Shown one piece after another: positions 5,396 through 5,684 of a stretch of DNA of 5,684 nucleotides. The stretch comes from a bacterium (GTDB lineage: Bacteria > Elusimicrobiota > Elusimicrobia > UBA1565 > UBA9628). The stretch lies in NCBI GenBank assembly GCA_021790955.1, contig JAJYFI010000010.1, positions 1 through 5,684 of the forward strand. Direction: 5' to 3'. Under the pieces are notes generated by a model. That model had not been told where the DNA came from. It did no database searches and saw only the letters and a list, made by a program, of their open reading frames with translations. Position 1 is the stretch's first letter; the number at the start of each line of letters is the position of its first letter. Made by a program: the position numbers and the translations under genes.

Positions 5396-5684
5396 TCAGG
5401 AGCCTGCCGCCTGGCGTCTGGCGAGCTCGTAGAGGATGATCGCCGCGGCGCAGGAGGCGTTGAGGCTCTCGACCCCGCCTGCGGCCTGCGAGATTGAAAG
5501 GAGGCCGTCGCAAAGGGATTTGACGAGGGGGCGGATGCCCGACTCCTCGGATCCGATGACGAGAAGAAGGGGGCGGGCGATCGAGGCGCTCCAGAGCGGG
5601 GTTCCGCCCGGGTCGGCTCCGAAAATCCAGAAGCCGTGCTTCTCCTTGAGGCGACGGAGGCTCGAGGCGAGGGTGATGGCCGTG
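5396..5684 (-). CDS. SpoU/TrmH-family RNA 2'-O-methyltransferase, C-terminal part (RlmB-like)
   Basis: The frame is open at the right edge (first full codon at 5683) and ends with TGA at 5396-5398, giving 95 visible residues. They are the C-terminal half of the SPOUT knot domain. ASSLRRLKEKHGFWIFGAD resembles the region before motif 2 of RlmB-type (TrmH group 3) enzymes. Motif 2 is LLVIGSEESGIRPL. Motif 3 is GGVESLNASCAAAIILYE, where the usual SLNVS reads SLNAS. Such enzymes use S-adenosylmethionine to methylate a ribose 2'-OH; RlmB acts on 23S rRNA G2251 and TrmH on tRNA G18. The GFW.FGAD signature favours the RlmB group, but the N-terminal substrate-binding domain that would confirm it is outside the window. 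The usual IPM segment between motifs 2 and 3 reads ISQ. The cation transporter starts one base downstream, so this is probably the upstream partner in the same operon. Confidence 0.9.
   Translation of the reverse strand, partial: TAITLASSLRRLKEKHGFWIFGADPGGTPLWSASIARPLLLVIGSEESGIRPLVKSLCDGLLSISQAAGGVESLNASCAAAIILYELARRQAAGS

Noticed and set aside
4354..5439. 361-codon plus-strand open frame opposite the cation transporter
   Set aside because: Its translation is low-complexity, charged and Glu/Gly/Arg rich with no family motifs, while the minus strand gives a full CDF transporter. It is an antisense shadow in GC-rich DNA.

Overview
The window is GC-rich and densely coded, and it looks like bacterial chromosome. 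There is no tRNA, rRNA, CRISPR array, insertion sequence or obvious mobile element. A lysophospholipid acyltransferase of the LpxL/HtrB (lipid A acyltransferase) type suggests a Gram-negative, diderm bacterium. The divergence of several genes from textbook homologues would suit a poorly sampled lineage. I cannot name the organism from sequence alone.

Layout. On the plus strand, the left edge (2-889) holds the 3' part of one gene for a metallo-beta-lactamase (MBL) fold hydrolase, whose start lies outside the window. Everything else is on the minus strand and reads right to left as one compact series of seven genes. They are an SpoU/TrmH-type RNA 2'-O-methyltransferase (cut by the right edge), a CDF zinc/cation efflux transporter, a small unrecognised membrane protein, an LpxL-like acyltransferase, a Nudix hydrolase, a type III polyketide synthase (chalcone synthase family), and an endonuclease IV-like protein. 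Junctions are very tight: 1-nt gap, 13-nt gap, 4-nt overlap, 14-nt overlap, 25-nt gap, 1-nt overlap (TGATG). This argues for a single transcript with translational coupling, started by a promoter beyond the right edge. The last minus-strand gene and the plus-strand MBL gene converge and overlap tail to tail by 17 bp, with no room for a separate intergenic terminator.

Function. The operon mixes RNA modification, metal export, envelope lipid acylation, nucleotide clean-up, DNA repair and one specialised-metabolism enzyme. The type III PKS next to an acyltransferase could mean that a polyketide lipid (alkylpyrone or alkylresorcinol type) is made for the envelope, but this is inference from position. 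The most notable sequence-level oddities are the MBL protein, where the Asp of the HxHxDH metal motif is replaced by Gly, and the endonuclease IV homologue, which keeps all nine metal ligands but has lost the usual DNA-intercalating loop. I see no convincing new defence or mobile system here.
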